Counted from the stretch's first letter, positions 1 to 5,395 are shown. The stretch: DNA of 5,508 nt from Cognatazoarcus sp050303815 (GCA_050303815.1 JBNLCM010000049.1:1-5508), one strand, 5' to 3'. The notes: generated by a model not told the origin, from the letters alone. Program-made: numbers and translations.

Positions 1-375
1 CTCGAACTTGCCGGCAGCCCTTCTTTCGTCCGTAAGATCTTGGACCTTACGAACGAGATTAACGTCGCTGGCGACGGTGGTAGCGATTATCAGGTGCTTG
101 ATTGGAACGCTCTTTTGGTCGGCCTTCGCAACCTCGCCGACGACATGCTCCCAAGTCAGGACCGTGGCGTAGTATTTCTTGCATTGGATGCCTATGCGGC
201 CGCCTGCGCCACCTTTGTCGTCAACAAATACATCGATGCCAGACTGCTTCTGCCCCTTCCTGCCGTTTATCTTTGGTAGAGGATCGCCGAACACAACCCC
301 ATAGATCCGTTTGCACATCGATTCAAAGTCGGACTCGTTCTTTGGCTTCGGAATTTCCTTCGGGACGAGATGCAA
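1..375 (-). CDS. N-terminal part of a PD-(D/E)XK (Mrr-like) restriction-endonuclease-domain protein, C-terminus beyond the window
   Basis: The minus frame is open from position 375 to the window edge; about 125 residues are visible. What I see: a short Pro/Lys-rich start, a helix (about residues 16-29) ending in IYGVVFGDPLPKINGRKGQ, then SGIDVF with Asp48, a GIQCKKY strand with Gln64 and Lys66, a helix around 75-88, and an IKHLIIATT strand at 92-100. The Asp...Gln-x-Lys spacing is the catalytic signature of Mrr-like nucleases; strand and helix labels are my inference. Known of the family: such domains cut DNA and are often the N-terminal effector of larger defence proteins, including STAND NTPases (Avs-like). 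The rest of the protein is not visible, so its sensor or motor part is unknown. I prefer a TTG start at 375 because AAGGAG (387-382) lies 6 bases upstream; an in-frame ATG at 393 is possible, and a stop at 399-397 bars anything longer. Base composition is lower in GC than the genes to the right, suggesting transfer. Confidence 0.82.
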   Translation of the reverse strand, partial: MHLVPKEIPKPKNESDFESMCKRIYGVVFGDPLPKINGRKGQKQSGIDVFVDDKGGAGGRIGIQCKKYYATVLTWEHVVGEVAKADQKSVPIKHLIIATTVASDVNLVRKVQDLTDERRAAGKFE

Positions 376-381
376 GCGACA

Positions 382-387
382 CTCCTT
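382..387 (-). promoter_or_regulatory. Ribosome binding site deciding the nuclease start
   Basis: Read on the minus strand this is AAGGAG, followed by a 6-base spacer and TTG at 375-373. It lies inside the extra codons that would be used if translation began at the ATG at 393, and no comparable site precedes that ATG. This favours the TTG start. Confidence 0.55.
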
Positions 388-433
388 GTGCATTGCTCAG
401 CAATTTGATATGCCAGATGCCAATGATAATGGA

Positions 434-470
434 GCTAGCGCAATTTTCTGGTCGCAGTTATCGCTAGCGC
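434..470. repeat. Paired GCTAGCGC motif upstream of the nuclease gene
   Basis: GCTAGCGC occurs at 434-441 and again at 463-470, a 29-base period. Because GCTAGC is palindromic, the same bases also form a perfect 7-bp inverted pair, GCTAGCG (434-440) and CGCTAGC (462-468), around a 21-base centre. The pair lies about 60-95 bases upstream of the nuclease start, where an operator or promoter would be expected. A regulatory role is inference only; I found no convincing -35/-10 pair here. Confidence 0.35.
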
Positions 471-830
471 ATCAGAACATCCTCATGCGCAGTCTTGTTT
501 TCCATCAGGAACCCCGACGGGACCAGTCACTGCTTGAATTACAAGCAATCTCGGATTTGGCCAGTGAGTCGAAGTGCCTCGCCGGACTGACTTCTTCTTA
601 AGATCTCCTGCCGTTCAGGTGGCCGGTCTACAACATGGGGGACTGACAGCAATTGGCCGGGTCCGTCCAGCGTGGGACCCAAGCTGGTCGCCGTAAAACC
701 GGCCGTTCAAGCGGATCGGGATCCGTCCCGTATCTTGAAATCGAAATGTAACCACGACCGACGGCTGATGGCCGATAGTACCCCTCCAGCATCGCGCCCG
801 TAAGCGGCCATCCGTCGCCCCGAACGCCGT

Positions 831-851
831 CGGCGGGCGGCTTGCCCGCCG
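831..851 (-). terminator. Strong hairpin directly after the integrase remnant (terminator-like, no T-run)
   Basis: CGGCGGGC (831-838) pairs perfectly with GCCCGCCG (844-851) around a 5-base loop, an 8-bp GC stem. It begins at the base after the stop codon of the recombinase remnant (854-852, minus strand). No T-tract follows in either direction, so it is not a classical intrinsic terminator. It may stabilise a 3' end or be a recombination-site remnant. Confidence 0.35.
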
Positions 852-1301
852 TCAGATCTCGGTCTGCTCGGAGATCTCCAAGGCATCGCCGGCCGCGATG
901 CCAAGGTGCCGGACCGTCGGCTCGAGCTTGGAATGGCCGAGCAGGAGCTGGACGGCCCGCGGATTCTTCGTCCGCTTATAGAGATCAGCACCACCATTGG
1001 TCGCCGCATGGAGTGCCTCCGGCAGGCAGCGGGGGCCAGGCCGGCCGCTGCGGCGTCCGCTGGATGACCATCGCGCAAAACAGCACTTGGTTGCCCAGGG
1101 TCATGTTGCTGCGCGAAGGCGGACAGGATCGCTCCCACACCACTGGCTGTCGATGGCGAGATTGAACATTGCCGGATCGCGCACGTGACGGGCGTTCTGA
1201 AGATGGATGCGGATCGCCCGTGTATTCTCGGGCCTCGGCGACACCGCCCTGGCCACCGGTTTTCCCTTGTTCCAGGGTTCCCGATGCTCGTAGGATTTCA
1301 T
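852..1301 (-). pseudogene. Decayed tyrosine recombinase (phage-type integrase)
   Basis: Three minus-strand frames together give a shortened member of the tyrosine recombinase family. The N-terminal part starts at ATG 1301 (MKSYEHREPWNKGK, then AIRIHLQNARHVRD and AMFNLAIDS) and hits a TGA at 1103-1101. The next frame continues with NMTLGNQVLFCAMVIQRTPQRP to about 1042. Then HSMRR (the HxxR box, about 1001-1015) appears in a third frame, and the end (LYKRTKNPRAVQLLLGHSKL to EISEQTEI, stop at 854-852) returns in yet another register. Family members I recall have about 60 more residues between TQRP and HSMRR, so the central part is deleted. In TVRHLG the usual catalytic Tyr (TVRYLG) is His (codon 908-906). 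Frameshifts, deletion and loss of the nucleophile mean it cannot work as an integrase. It probably marks an old island next to the leftward defence-type gene, and is divergent from the gene at 1389. Confidence 0.85.
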
Positions 1302-1388
1302 CACGTCCCCGGCTGTCGATCGGAATCTCATTGCGGACGGCCGGCAGCACCTCTCGATACGAGTCATCCCGCAAACGAGCCACGGCCG

Positions 1389-1943
1389 ATGAACTATTCC
1401 GAAATACTCGCGCAACTGAAGGCTGCCTCGGCCTTCGATCTCTATCGGCTTCGTGCGGCGATCGACCGCACGCTCGACGAGCCTAGCTGGATGATCGCCA
1501 TCCTGTCGCGGTTGCGGATCGGACAGACCATCGATTACTTCGACCCGCAGGCCAACACCTCACACACCGGGCAACTAGTGGAGTTGCGACGGAAGCAAGC
1601 CGTCGTGCTCGACGCGGCCACTGGCCAGCGGTGGCTGATTTCCTATGCCGCGATCAATCTGGACGGCGCCGACGTCGATATCCGCGAGAGGCCACGGCAG
1701 GGGCTCGGACGCAATGAAGTGGCAGTGGGCGATCGCGTCGGCTTTGTCGGTCGCGATCACAAGGAGCGCAGCGGTCGCATCATCCGGCTCAACGACAAGA
1801 CGGTGACCATCGACTGCGAACAGCAGCACTGGAGGGTCTCGTACAGCCTGCTGTACAGAGTGCTCGACTCGGACGCGAACATCGTTGATGGCGTCGAAAT
1901 CCTCGGGCCCCCCGCCGAGCGAACGGGATCCGGCGGGAATTGA
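1389..1943 (+). CDS. Conserved-looking hypothetical protein with two SH3/KOW-like units
   Basis: This 184-residue protein has no function I can assign. The start ATG at 1389 gives a natural beginning (MNYSEILAQLKAASAFDLYR); only a weak ACGAG site lies about 9 bases upstream. Residues 1-34 look like an amphipathic helical segment. Two units of similar pattern follow: residues 42-91 and 111-160. Both run G-x-x-[IV]-x-[YF], a short loop, G-x-[LI]-[VI]-x-L, a Lys, a short beta-like strand with Asp, then RWLISYAAI or HWRVSYSLL. This looks like tandem small beta-barrels of the SH3/KOW kind, which often bind nucleic acid or protein; that role is inference. The linker at 92-110 is charged and Arg-rich, and the last 15 residues look disordered. 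There is no signal peptide or membrane segment. It is transcribed away from the integrase remnant, and a hairpin starts at the base after its stop. Confidence 0.8.
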   Translation: MNYSEILAQLKAASAFDLYRLRAAIDRTLDEPSWMIAILSRLRIGQTIDYFDPQANTSHTGQLVELRRKQAVVLDAATGQRWLISYAAINLDGADVDIRERPRQGLGRNEVAVGDRVGFVGRDHKERSGRIIRLNDKTVTIDCEQQHWRVSYSLLYRVLDSDANIVDGVEILGPPAERTGSGGN

Positions 1944-1967
1944 AGGCCATCCTGCGGCAGGCGGCCT
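1944..1967 (+). repeat. Hairpin at the stop codon of the SH3-like gene, 5' part of REP-like copy 1
   Basis: AGGCC (1944-1948) pairs with GGCCT (1963-1967), enclosing CCTG-CGG-CAGG (1951-1961), so the whole can fold into one interrupted stem. It begins immediately after the TGA at 1941-1943. No T-run follows. Its 3' arm leads straight into the repeat at 1962-2010. Confidence 0.45.
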
Positions 1968-2010
1968 CGGACGGTCGATACGCGCGAAACACGTGGGCGC
2001 CTCAGTGCGC
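1962..2010 (+). repeat. Intergenic repeat, copy 1 (REP-like)
   Basis: This stretch matches 2723-2770 at roughly 80% by eye with one single-base gap. The shared core is CGGCCTCGG, then A or G, then CGGTCGATACG, later CGCCTCA. Both copies lie in the gap between two plus-strand genes, and both are preceded by a hairpin whose 3' arm is part of the repeat. The hairpin loops differ while the 3' part is kept, as expected of a dispersed repeat family rather than of coding sequence. Confidence 0.6.
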
Positions 2011-2095
2011 GCAACACTACACGGGCAGGGTTCACCAAGATGCGGCCCGATCATCTACCATCGTCGCCGACGACCCAGGATGGACGTGCAGCGCC

Positions 2096-2608
2096 ATGAA
2101 GCTGAAGTGCGAGTCGTGTGAGATCAGGGATTGGCAGCCGAGCGACGAGGCTGCCCTGATCGCCGTTGCCGACAATCGCAATGTCTGGCGAAACCTCCAC
2201 CACCGCTTTCCGCACCCCTACGGTCCGTCCGACGCCGCATCGTGGTTTTCGCTGCTCGCGGCGATGCCCGAGCCCACGCATTGGGCCATCACGGTGGGTG
2301 GCGTTGCGGCCGGTGGTATCGGGGTCGATCTCGGGGAAGGCATCTTCGCCAGGTCGGGACACTTCGGCTACTGGCTCGGAGAGCAGTATTGGGGGCGTGG
2401 CATCATGTCGGAGGCCGTGCGCGCGGCCTCCGAATACGCTCTGGACCACTTCGGCCTGGTGCGCCTGGAGGCGCCGGTTTTTTCGTGGAATCCCGCCTCC
2501 ATGCGGGTGCTGGAAAAGGCCGGCTTCGTACGCGAAGGGGTGCTGCGCAGCAGCGTGTTCAAGGACGGACAGCTGATCGACCAGGTGCTCTATGCGCTCG
2601 TTCGCTAG
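2096..2608 (+). CDS. GNAT N-acetyltransferase, RimJ/RimL type
   Basis: The 170-residue product is a complete GNAT-fold enzyme, which moves the acetyl group of acetyl-CoA to an amine. It starts EIRDWQPSDEAAL, typical of the first strand and helix. The HFGYWLGEQYWGRG segment (89-102) is motif A, with Q97-x-x-G-x-G binding the CoA pyrophosphate. SEAVRAASEYALDHFG (105-120) is the helix after it. NPASMRVLEKAGF (132-144) is motif B, followed by VREGVLRSSVFKDGQ, as in RimJ/RimL-like proteins (PF13302). Members acetylate protein N-termini, amino acids or small amines such as drugs; the substrate cannot be read from sequence. I chose ATG 2096 because the protein then begins at the fold boundary, but no good ribosome binding site precedes it, so the exact start is uncertain. 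It lies 152 bases after the previous gene, with REP-like copy 1 between them. Confidence 0.9.
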   Translation: MKLKCESCEIRDWQPSDEAALIAVADNRNVWRNLHHRFPHPYGPSDAASWFSLLAAMPEPTHWAITVGGVAAGGIGVDLGEGIFARSGHFGYWLGEQYWGRGIMSEAVRAASEYALDHFGLVRLEAPVFSWNPASMRVLEKAGFVREGVLRSSVFKDGQLIDQVLYALVR

Positions 2609-2658
2609 GGTTGCGATCTTTGTAGAGCCCATGATTCAGGCGGAGTTCGAGCGCCGCT

Positions 2659-2727
2659 GGCCGGCTGAAGCCGTCCCGACGAAACTGGGCTGAATCGCGT
2701 TTCCCGTGGGGCCGGCTTCAGCCGGCC
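2659..2727. repeat. REP-like inverted pair between the acetyltransferase and PEP-mutase-family genes
   Basis: GGCCGGCTGAAGCCG (2659-2673) is the exact reverse complement of CGGCTTCAGCCGGCC (2713-2727), 15 of 15, separated by 39 bases. The right arm also forms a hairpin on its own: GGCCGGC (2710-2716), loop TTCA, GCCGGCC (2721-2727), extendable with wobble pairs into the preceding GTGGG. Two opposed hairpin-forming arms around a short linker resemble a paired REP element. It lies downstream of the GNAT stop and could also stabilise or end that transcript. Confidence 0.55.
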
Positions 2728-2770
2728 TCGGGCGGTCGATACGTGCCAAATGCATGACGCCTCACTGTGC
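2723..2770 (+). repeat. Intergenic repeat, copy 2 (REP-like)
   Basis: This is the second copy of the sequence at 1962-2010; the first nine bases (CGGCCTCGG) are identical, as is CGGTCGATACG. It overlaps the right arm of the inverted pair and ends 55 bases before the GTG of the next gene. A 12-base match, GAAGTGCGAGTC, also occurs further downstream of each copy (2104-2115 and 2822-2833), though in different frames relative to the genes. Confidence 0.6.
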
Positions 2771-2811
2771 TGGTACGAAACCGACAGCGAACGCCCGCAG
2801 GCTAGCCGATC

Positions 2812-2816
2812 GGAGG
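2812..2816 (+). promoter_or_regulatory. Ribosome binding site fixing a GTG start
   Basis: GGAGG at 2812-2816 stands 8 bases before GTG at 2825. The same frame is open further upstream (an ATG lies at 2753), but only the GTG has a good ribosome binding site, and the upstream codons overlap the REP-like repeat. Confidence 0.75.
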
Positions 2817-2824
2817 AAACAGAA

Positions 2825-3673
2825 GTGCGAGTCAGCCAGACCATCAAGGCGCAACGATTCCAGGCCCTTCACGCCCGGACCTCCGCCTTCGTCATTCCGA
2901 ACCCCTGGGATGCGGGAACCGCGCGGATACTCTCCCGCCTCGGCTTCGAAGCACTGACCACCACCAGCGCGGGTCTGGCCTTCAGCCTCGGACGCCCCGA
3001 CGGCTTCGGACGCCTGTCCAGGGCGGAGACGCTCGCGAACGTGCGATCGATCGTCGATGCCACCGATCTGCCGGTGGCGGCGGATCTGGAAAACGGCTTT
3101 GGTGATTCGCCCGAGGAGGTCGGCGAGACCATCCGCCTCGCGGCGGAAGCGGGCCTGGTCGGCGCCTCGATCGAAGACGCAAGCGGCGATCCCTCACGCC
3201 CCATCTACGACCTCGGGCAGGCCGAGGAACGCATGGCTGCGGCCGCGGAAGCCGCGCGCCGGCTGCCGTTTCCGTTCGTGCTGGTGGGCCGGGCCGAGAA
3301 TTTCCTGTTCGGGCGCGACGATCTCGACGACACGATCGAGCGGCTGAACGCCTATGCCGCCGCCGGGGCCGACGTGCTGTACGCCCCCGGCCTCGTTCGG
3401 GCGTCGGACATTCGGACTCTCTGCGAAGCCGTGGACAAGCCGGTCAACGTCGTCATGGGTCTCAATGGCTGCCGCCTGACCGTTGCCGAGCTCAGCGAGC
3501 TCGGGGTCCGCCGCATCAGCGTCGGCTCCGCCCTTTGCCGTGCCGCACTGGGTGCGTTCGAGCGCGCCGCGCGCGAGATCAGGGACCATGGCAGCTTCGC
3601 GTTCGCCGAAGACGCGATGCCATTCGGCTTGCTCAACGACATCATGGGCAAGCCGACGTCCGGCGAGCCTTGA
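2825..3673 (+). CDS. Isocitrate lyase/phosphoenolpyruvate mutase superfamily enzyme
   Basis: The 282-residue product is a full-length member of the PF13714 group (isocitrate lyase/PEP mutase family), a TIM-barrel fold acting on C-C or P-C bonds of small oxoacids. Visible landmarks: FVIPNPWDAGTAR (22-34), the TTSAG strand end (46-50), ADLENGFGD (86-94) with Asp87 and Glu89 where the family binds Mg2+, GASIED (113-118), VGRAENFLFGRDDLDD (154-169), GADVLYAPGL (181-190), and VNVVMG (207-212). The KKCGH box of true isocitrate lyase is absent, so it is not a glyoxylate-cycle isocitrate lyase. PEP mutase, methylisocitrate lyase, oxaloacetate hydrolase and carboxyvinyl-phosphonate mutase are related activities; which, if any, applies is unknown. 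No phosphonate or propionate genes are seen nearby. GTG 2825 is chosen for its strong ribosome binding site. It lies 216 bases after the GNAT gene, with the REP-like pair between, so it is probably a separate unit. Confidence 0.9.
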   Translation: MRVSQTIKAQRFQALHARTSAFVIPNPWDAGTARILSRLGFEALTTTSAGLAFSLGRPDGFGRLSRAETLANVRSIVDATDLPVAADLENGFGDSPEEVGETIRLAAEAGLVGASIEDASGDPSRPIYDLGQAEERMAAAAEAARRLPFPFVLVGRAENFLFGRDDLDDTIERLNAYAAAGADVLYAPGLVRASDIRTLCEAVDKPVNVVMGLNGCRLTVAELSELGVRRISVGSALCRAALGAFERAAREIRDHGSFAFAEDAMPFGLLNDIMGKPTSGEP

Positions 3674-3717
3674 TCGCAGCACCGGATCCGCCGGCCATCG
3701 ATCGCTCACGTACCAGC

Positions 3718-3744
3718 CCCCCGGCTGGGTGATCGCGCCGGGGG
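3718..3744 (+). terminator. GC hairpin after the PEP-mutase-family gene (terminator-like, no T-run)
   Basis: CCCCCGG (3718-3724) pairs with CCGGGGG (3738-3744) around a 13-base loop, 45 bases after the TGA at 3671-3673. No T-tract follows, so an intrinsic terminator is only a weak possibility. Confidence 0.3.
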
Positions 3745-3824
3745 CGGGCCGCAAGAAAGTTCGTGACACGAGGGGAATCAGCCCATACACTGCCGCTCGC
3801 CCGCCGCTTAGCCAATTATCGCGT

Positions 3825-3851
3825 GGGCTCGGGCTCGCGTTTTCCGAGCCC
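3825..3851 (+). terminator. Second hairpin in the rhlE upstream region
   Basis: GGGCTCGG (3825-3832) pairs with CCGAGCCC (3844-3851), an 8-bp stem with an 11-base loop containing four T. A short AGGG/CCCT stem (3866-3877) and a six-T run (3889-3894) lie downstream, but not at the spacing of a standard terminator. It could end the upstream transcript or lie in a long helicase leader. Confidence 0.35.
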
Positions 3852-3925
3852 TGGTGCCGGCCGCTAGGGCCGACCCTGACCGCAATCCTTTTTTCCCGTC
3901 TACCTCAATTGGTGTCACTCGCAAG

Positions 3926-3946
3926 AGCGACAGGTTGTCGCTGGAG
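3926..3946 (+). promoter_or_regulatory. Leader hairpin abutting the rhlE ribosome binding site
   Basis: AGCGACA (3926-3932) and TGTCGCT (3936-3942) form a perfect 7-bp stem with a GGT loop. The ribosome binding site GGAG (3943-3946) starts at the very next base, 7 bases before GTG 3954. A weaker stem, TCGC-AAGA-GCGA (3919-3930), shares bases with it, so the two cannot form together. A control role in helicase translation is inference. Confidence 0.45.
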
Positions 3947-3953
3947 ATTTTGA

Positions 3954-5372
3954 GTGAACATCGAGCATTCCTTTGCCGGCCTCGGGCTGGCCGATCCCTT
4001 GCTGCGTGCCATCACCGAAGCCGGTTATCGCACGCCCACGCCGATCCAGGCGCAGGCCATCCCGCTGGTGCTGAACGGCGGCGACCTCCTCGCCGCGGCC
4101 CAGACCGGCACCGGCAAGACCGCCGGCTTTACGCTGCCCATCCTGCACCGCCTCGCCGCCGGCGGCGGCAAGCCGAGGCCCGGCCGCCCGCGCTGCCTGA
4201 TCCTGGCCCCCACCCGCGAGCTGGCGGCCCAGGTGAAGGAGTCGGTGGACACCTACGGCCGCTTCCTGCCGATCACCAGCATGGTGATGTTCGGCGGCGT
4301 CGGCATCCAGCCTCAGGTCAATGCCCTGAAGAAGCCGGTGGACATCCTGGTGGCGACCCCTGGCCGGCTGCTGGACCACGCCAACCAGCGCAACGTGGAT
4401 CTGTCCGGCGTCGAGATCCTGGTCCTCGACGAGGCCGACCGCATGCTGGACATGGGCTTCATCCGCGATATCCGCAAGGTCCTCGCCCTGCTGCCCAAGC
4501 AGCGCCAGAACCTGCTCTTTTCGGCCACCTTCTCGAACGAGATCCGCCAGCTGGCCGACGGCCTGCTGCACCAGCCCGGCTACGTGGAGGTCGCCCGCCG
4601 CAACACCACCACCGAGCTGGTCGAGCAACGCGTGCACCTGGTGCACCAGAAACACAAGCGCCATCTGCTCAGCCACCTGATCCGCACCCAGATGTGGTTC
4701 CAGGTGCTGGTATTCACCCGCACCAAGCACGGCGCCAACCGCCTCGCCGAGCAACTGGGCAAGGAAGGCTTCGGCGCCGCGGCGATCCACGGCAACAAGA
4801 GCCAGGGCGCCCGCACCCGGGCGCTGGCCGACTTCAAGCGCGGCAAGCTGCAGATCCTGGTGGCCACCGACATCGCCGCCCGCGGCCTGGACATCGACCA
4901 ACTGCCCCAGGTGGTGAACTTCGAACTGCCGAACGTGCCGGAAGACTACGTGCACCGCATCGGCCGCACCGGCCGCGCCGGCGCGAAAGGGGCTGCCGTA
5001 TCGCTGGTGGATCGCGAGGAGATGAAGCACCTGACCGCCATCGAGCGTCTGATCCGGCAGAAGATCGAGCGCGTCGAGGCGGAGGGCTTCGTGCCGCCGG
5101 TGGGCGAGCCGGCCGAGCCCGCCCGCGAAGCGCGCCCGCCGCGTCAGGCCCGCGACGGCCAGGGTCGCCGCGCCCCGCAGCGGCCCCACAACCCGCGCAA
5201 GGCGAATGCCGGGGCACCGCTCCATCCGGATCGGCAACGCGGCGACGGGCGGGCCCACGGGGGCCAGGAGCAGCGCAGCCCCAAGCCCGCCGCGAACGTG
5301 CCGCCGCGTCGCGCCCAGGCCAGGCAGCGGCCCGCGCTGTTCTCGCCCAAGGCACAGCGCCGGGAGGACTGA
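3954..5372 (+). CDS. rhlE: DEAD-box ATP-dependent RNA helicase, RhlE group
   Basis: The 472-residue product has the complete DEAD-box core: Phe7 and the Q motif (GYRTPTPIQ, 24-32), motif I AQTGTGKT (49-56), Ia PTRELAAQ (86-93), Ib TPGRLLD (135-141), II DEAD (159-162), III SAT (190-192), IV VFTRTK (253-258), V ATDIAARGLDI (304-314) and VI HRIGRTGRAG (334-343). Such enzymes unwind short RNA duplexes with ATP; RhlE proteins act in ribosome assembly, RNA decay and cold growth. The extended RhlE-like core, MVMFGGVGIQPQ and the tail support RhlE over DbpA or SrmB. Residues 380-472 are a basic Pro/Arg/Gln-rich, low-complexity tail, typical of RhlE and probably RNA-binding. GTG 3954 is the first possible start: an in-frame TGA (3951-3953) directly precedes it, and GGAG sits 7 bases upstream. 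Nothing is missing from the catalytic core. It is transcribed alone, converging on the gene at the right edge. Confidence 0.96.
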   Translation: MNIEHSFAGLGLADPLLRAITEAGYRTPTPIQAQAIPLVLNGGDLLAAAQTGTGKTAGFTLPILHRLAAGGGKPRPGRPRCLILAPTRELAAQVKESVDTYGRFLPITSMVMFGGVGIQPQVNALKKPVDILVATPGRLLDHANQRNVDLSGVEILVLDEADRMLDMGFIRDIRKVLALLPKQRQNLLFSATFSNEIRQLADGLLHQPGYVEVARRNTTTELVEQRVHLVHQKHKRHLLSHLIRTQMWFQVLVFTRTKHGANRLAEQLGKEGFGAAAIHGNKSQGARTRALADFKRGKLQILVATDIAARGLDIDQLPQVVNFELPNVPEDYVHRIGRTGRAGAKGAAVSLVDREEMKHLTAIERLIRQKIERVEAEGFVPPVGEPAEPAREARPPRQARDGQGRRAPQRPHNPRKANAGAPLHPDRQRGDGRAHGGQEQRSPKPAANVPPRRAQARQRPALFSPKAQRRED

Positions 5373-5395
5373 AGCCGCAGGCGGCATTTCGGGTT

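Larger units (their letters stand above)
394..851. other. Region without a convincing gene between the nuclease and the integrase remnant
   Basis: I see no gene I can support here. It must hold the promoter of the leftward nuclease gene. A plus-strand frame with ATG at 410 and stop at 601 (63 codons, beginning MPDANDNG) is the best candidate, but it has no ribosome binding site and no recognisable family. Base composition changes from A+T-richer to GC-rich at about 600. A short hairpin (CGGGA-TCCG-TCCCG, 717-730) and a stronger one at 831-851 are the only structured elements seen. Confidence 0.5.
3674..3953. other. Intergenic region upstream of the RhlE-type helicase gene
   Basis: No gene is seen in these 280 bases. 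They hold, in order, a GC hairpin (3718-3744), a second hairpin (3825-3851), a six-T run (3889-3894) and the leader hairpin against the helicase ribosome binding site. The helicase promoter must lie here, but no clear -35/-10 pair stands out. Confidence 0.6.

Noticed and set aside
40..279. Plus-strand frame open from the left edge to 279
   Set aside because: The opposite strand gives a clear Mrr-like nuclease domain with catalytic spacing; the plus frame resembles no family and would be antisense to it.
707..1138. 143-codon minus frame
   Set aside because: Only its HSMRR stretch is meaningful, as part of the decayed recombinase; the rest is out-of-frame Arg/Ser-rich sequence.
1185..1388. N-terminal extension of the SH3-like protein
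   Set aside because: It overlaps the 5' part of the recombinase remnant in antisense, and the ATG at 1389 gives a natural protein start.
1940..2095. N-terminal extension of the acetyltransferase
   Set aside because: It would translate the REP-like repeat and reaches back into the previous stop; the GNAT fold begins just after ATG 2096.
2051..2632. 193-codon minus frame over the acetyltransferase
   Set aside because: Antisense shadow with no recognisable motif, while the plus strand shows GNAT motifs A and B.
1944..2770. Integron attC sites
   Set aside because: Gene-repeat-gene order suggested it, but I could not find the paired RYYYAAC and GTTRRRY core sites, and the recombinase remnant is not of the IntI type by its visible motifs.
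3915..5387. 490-codon open frame antisense to the helicase gene
   Set aside because: It mirrors rhlE in a GC-rich gene, where antisense frames stay open by codon bias; the translation is His/Gln/Leu-rich with no domain, while the plus strand has every DEAD-box motif.
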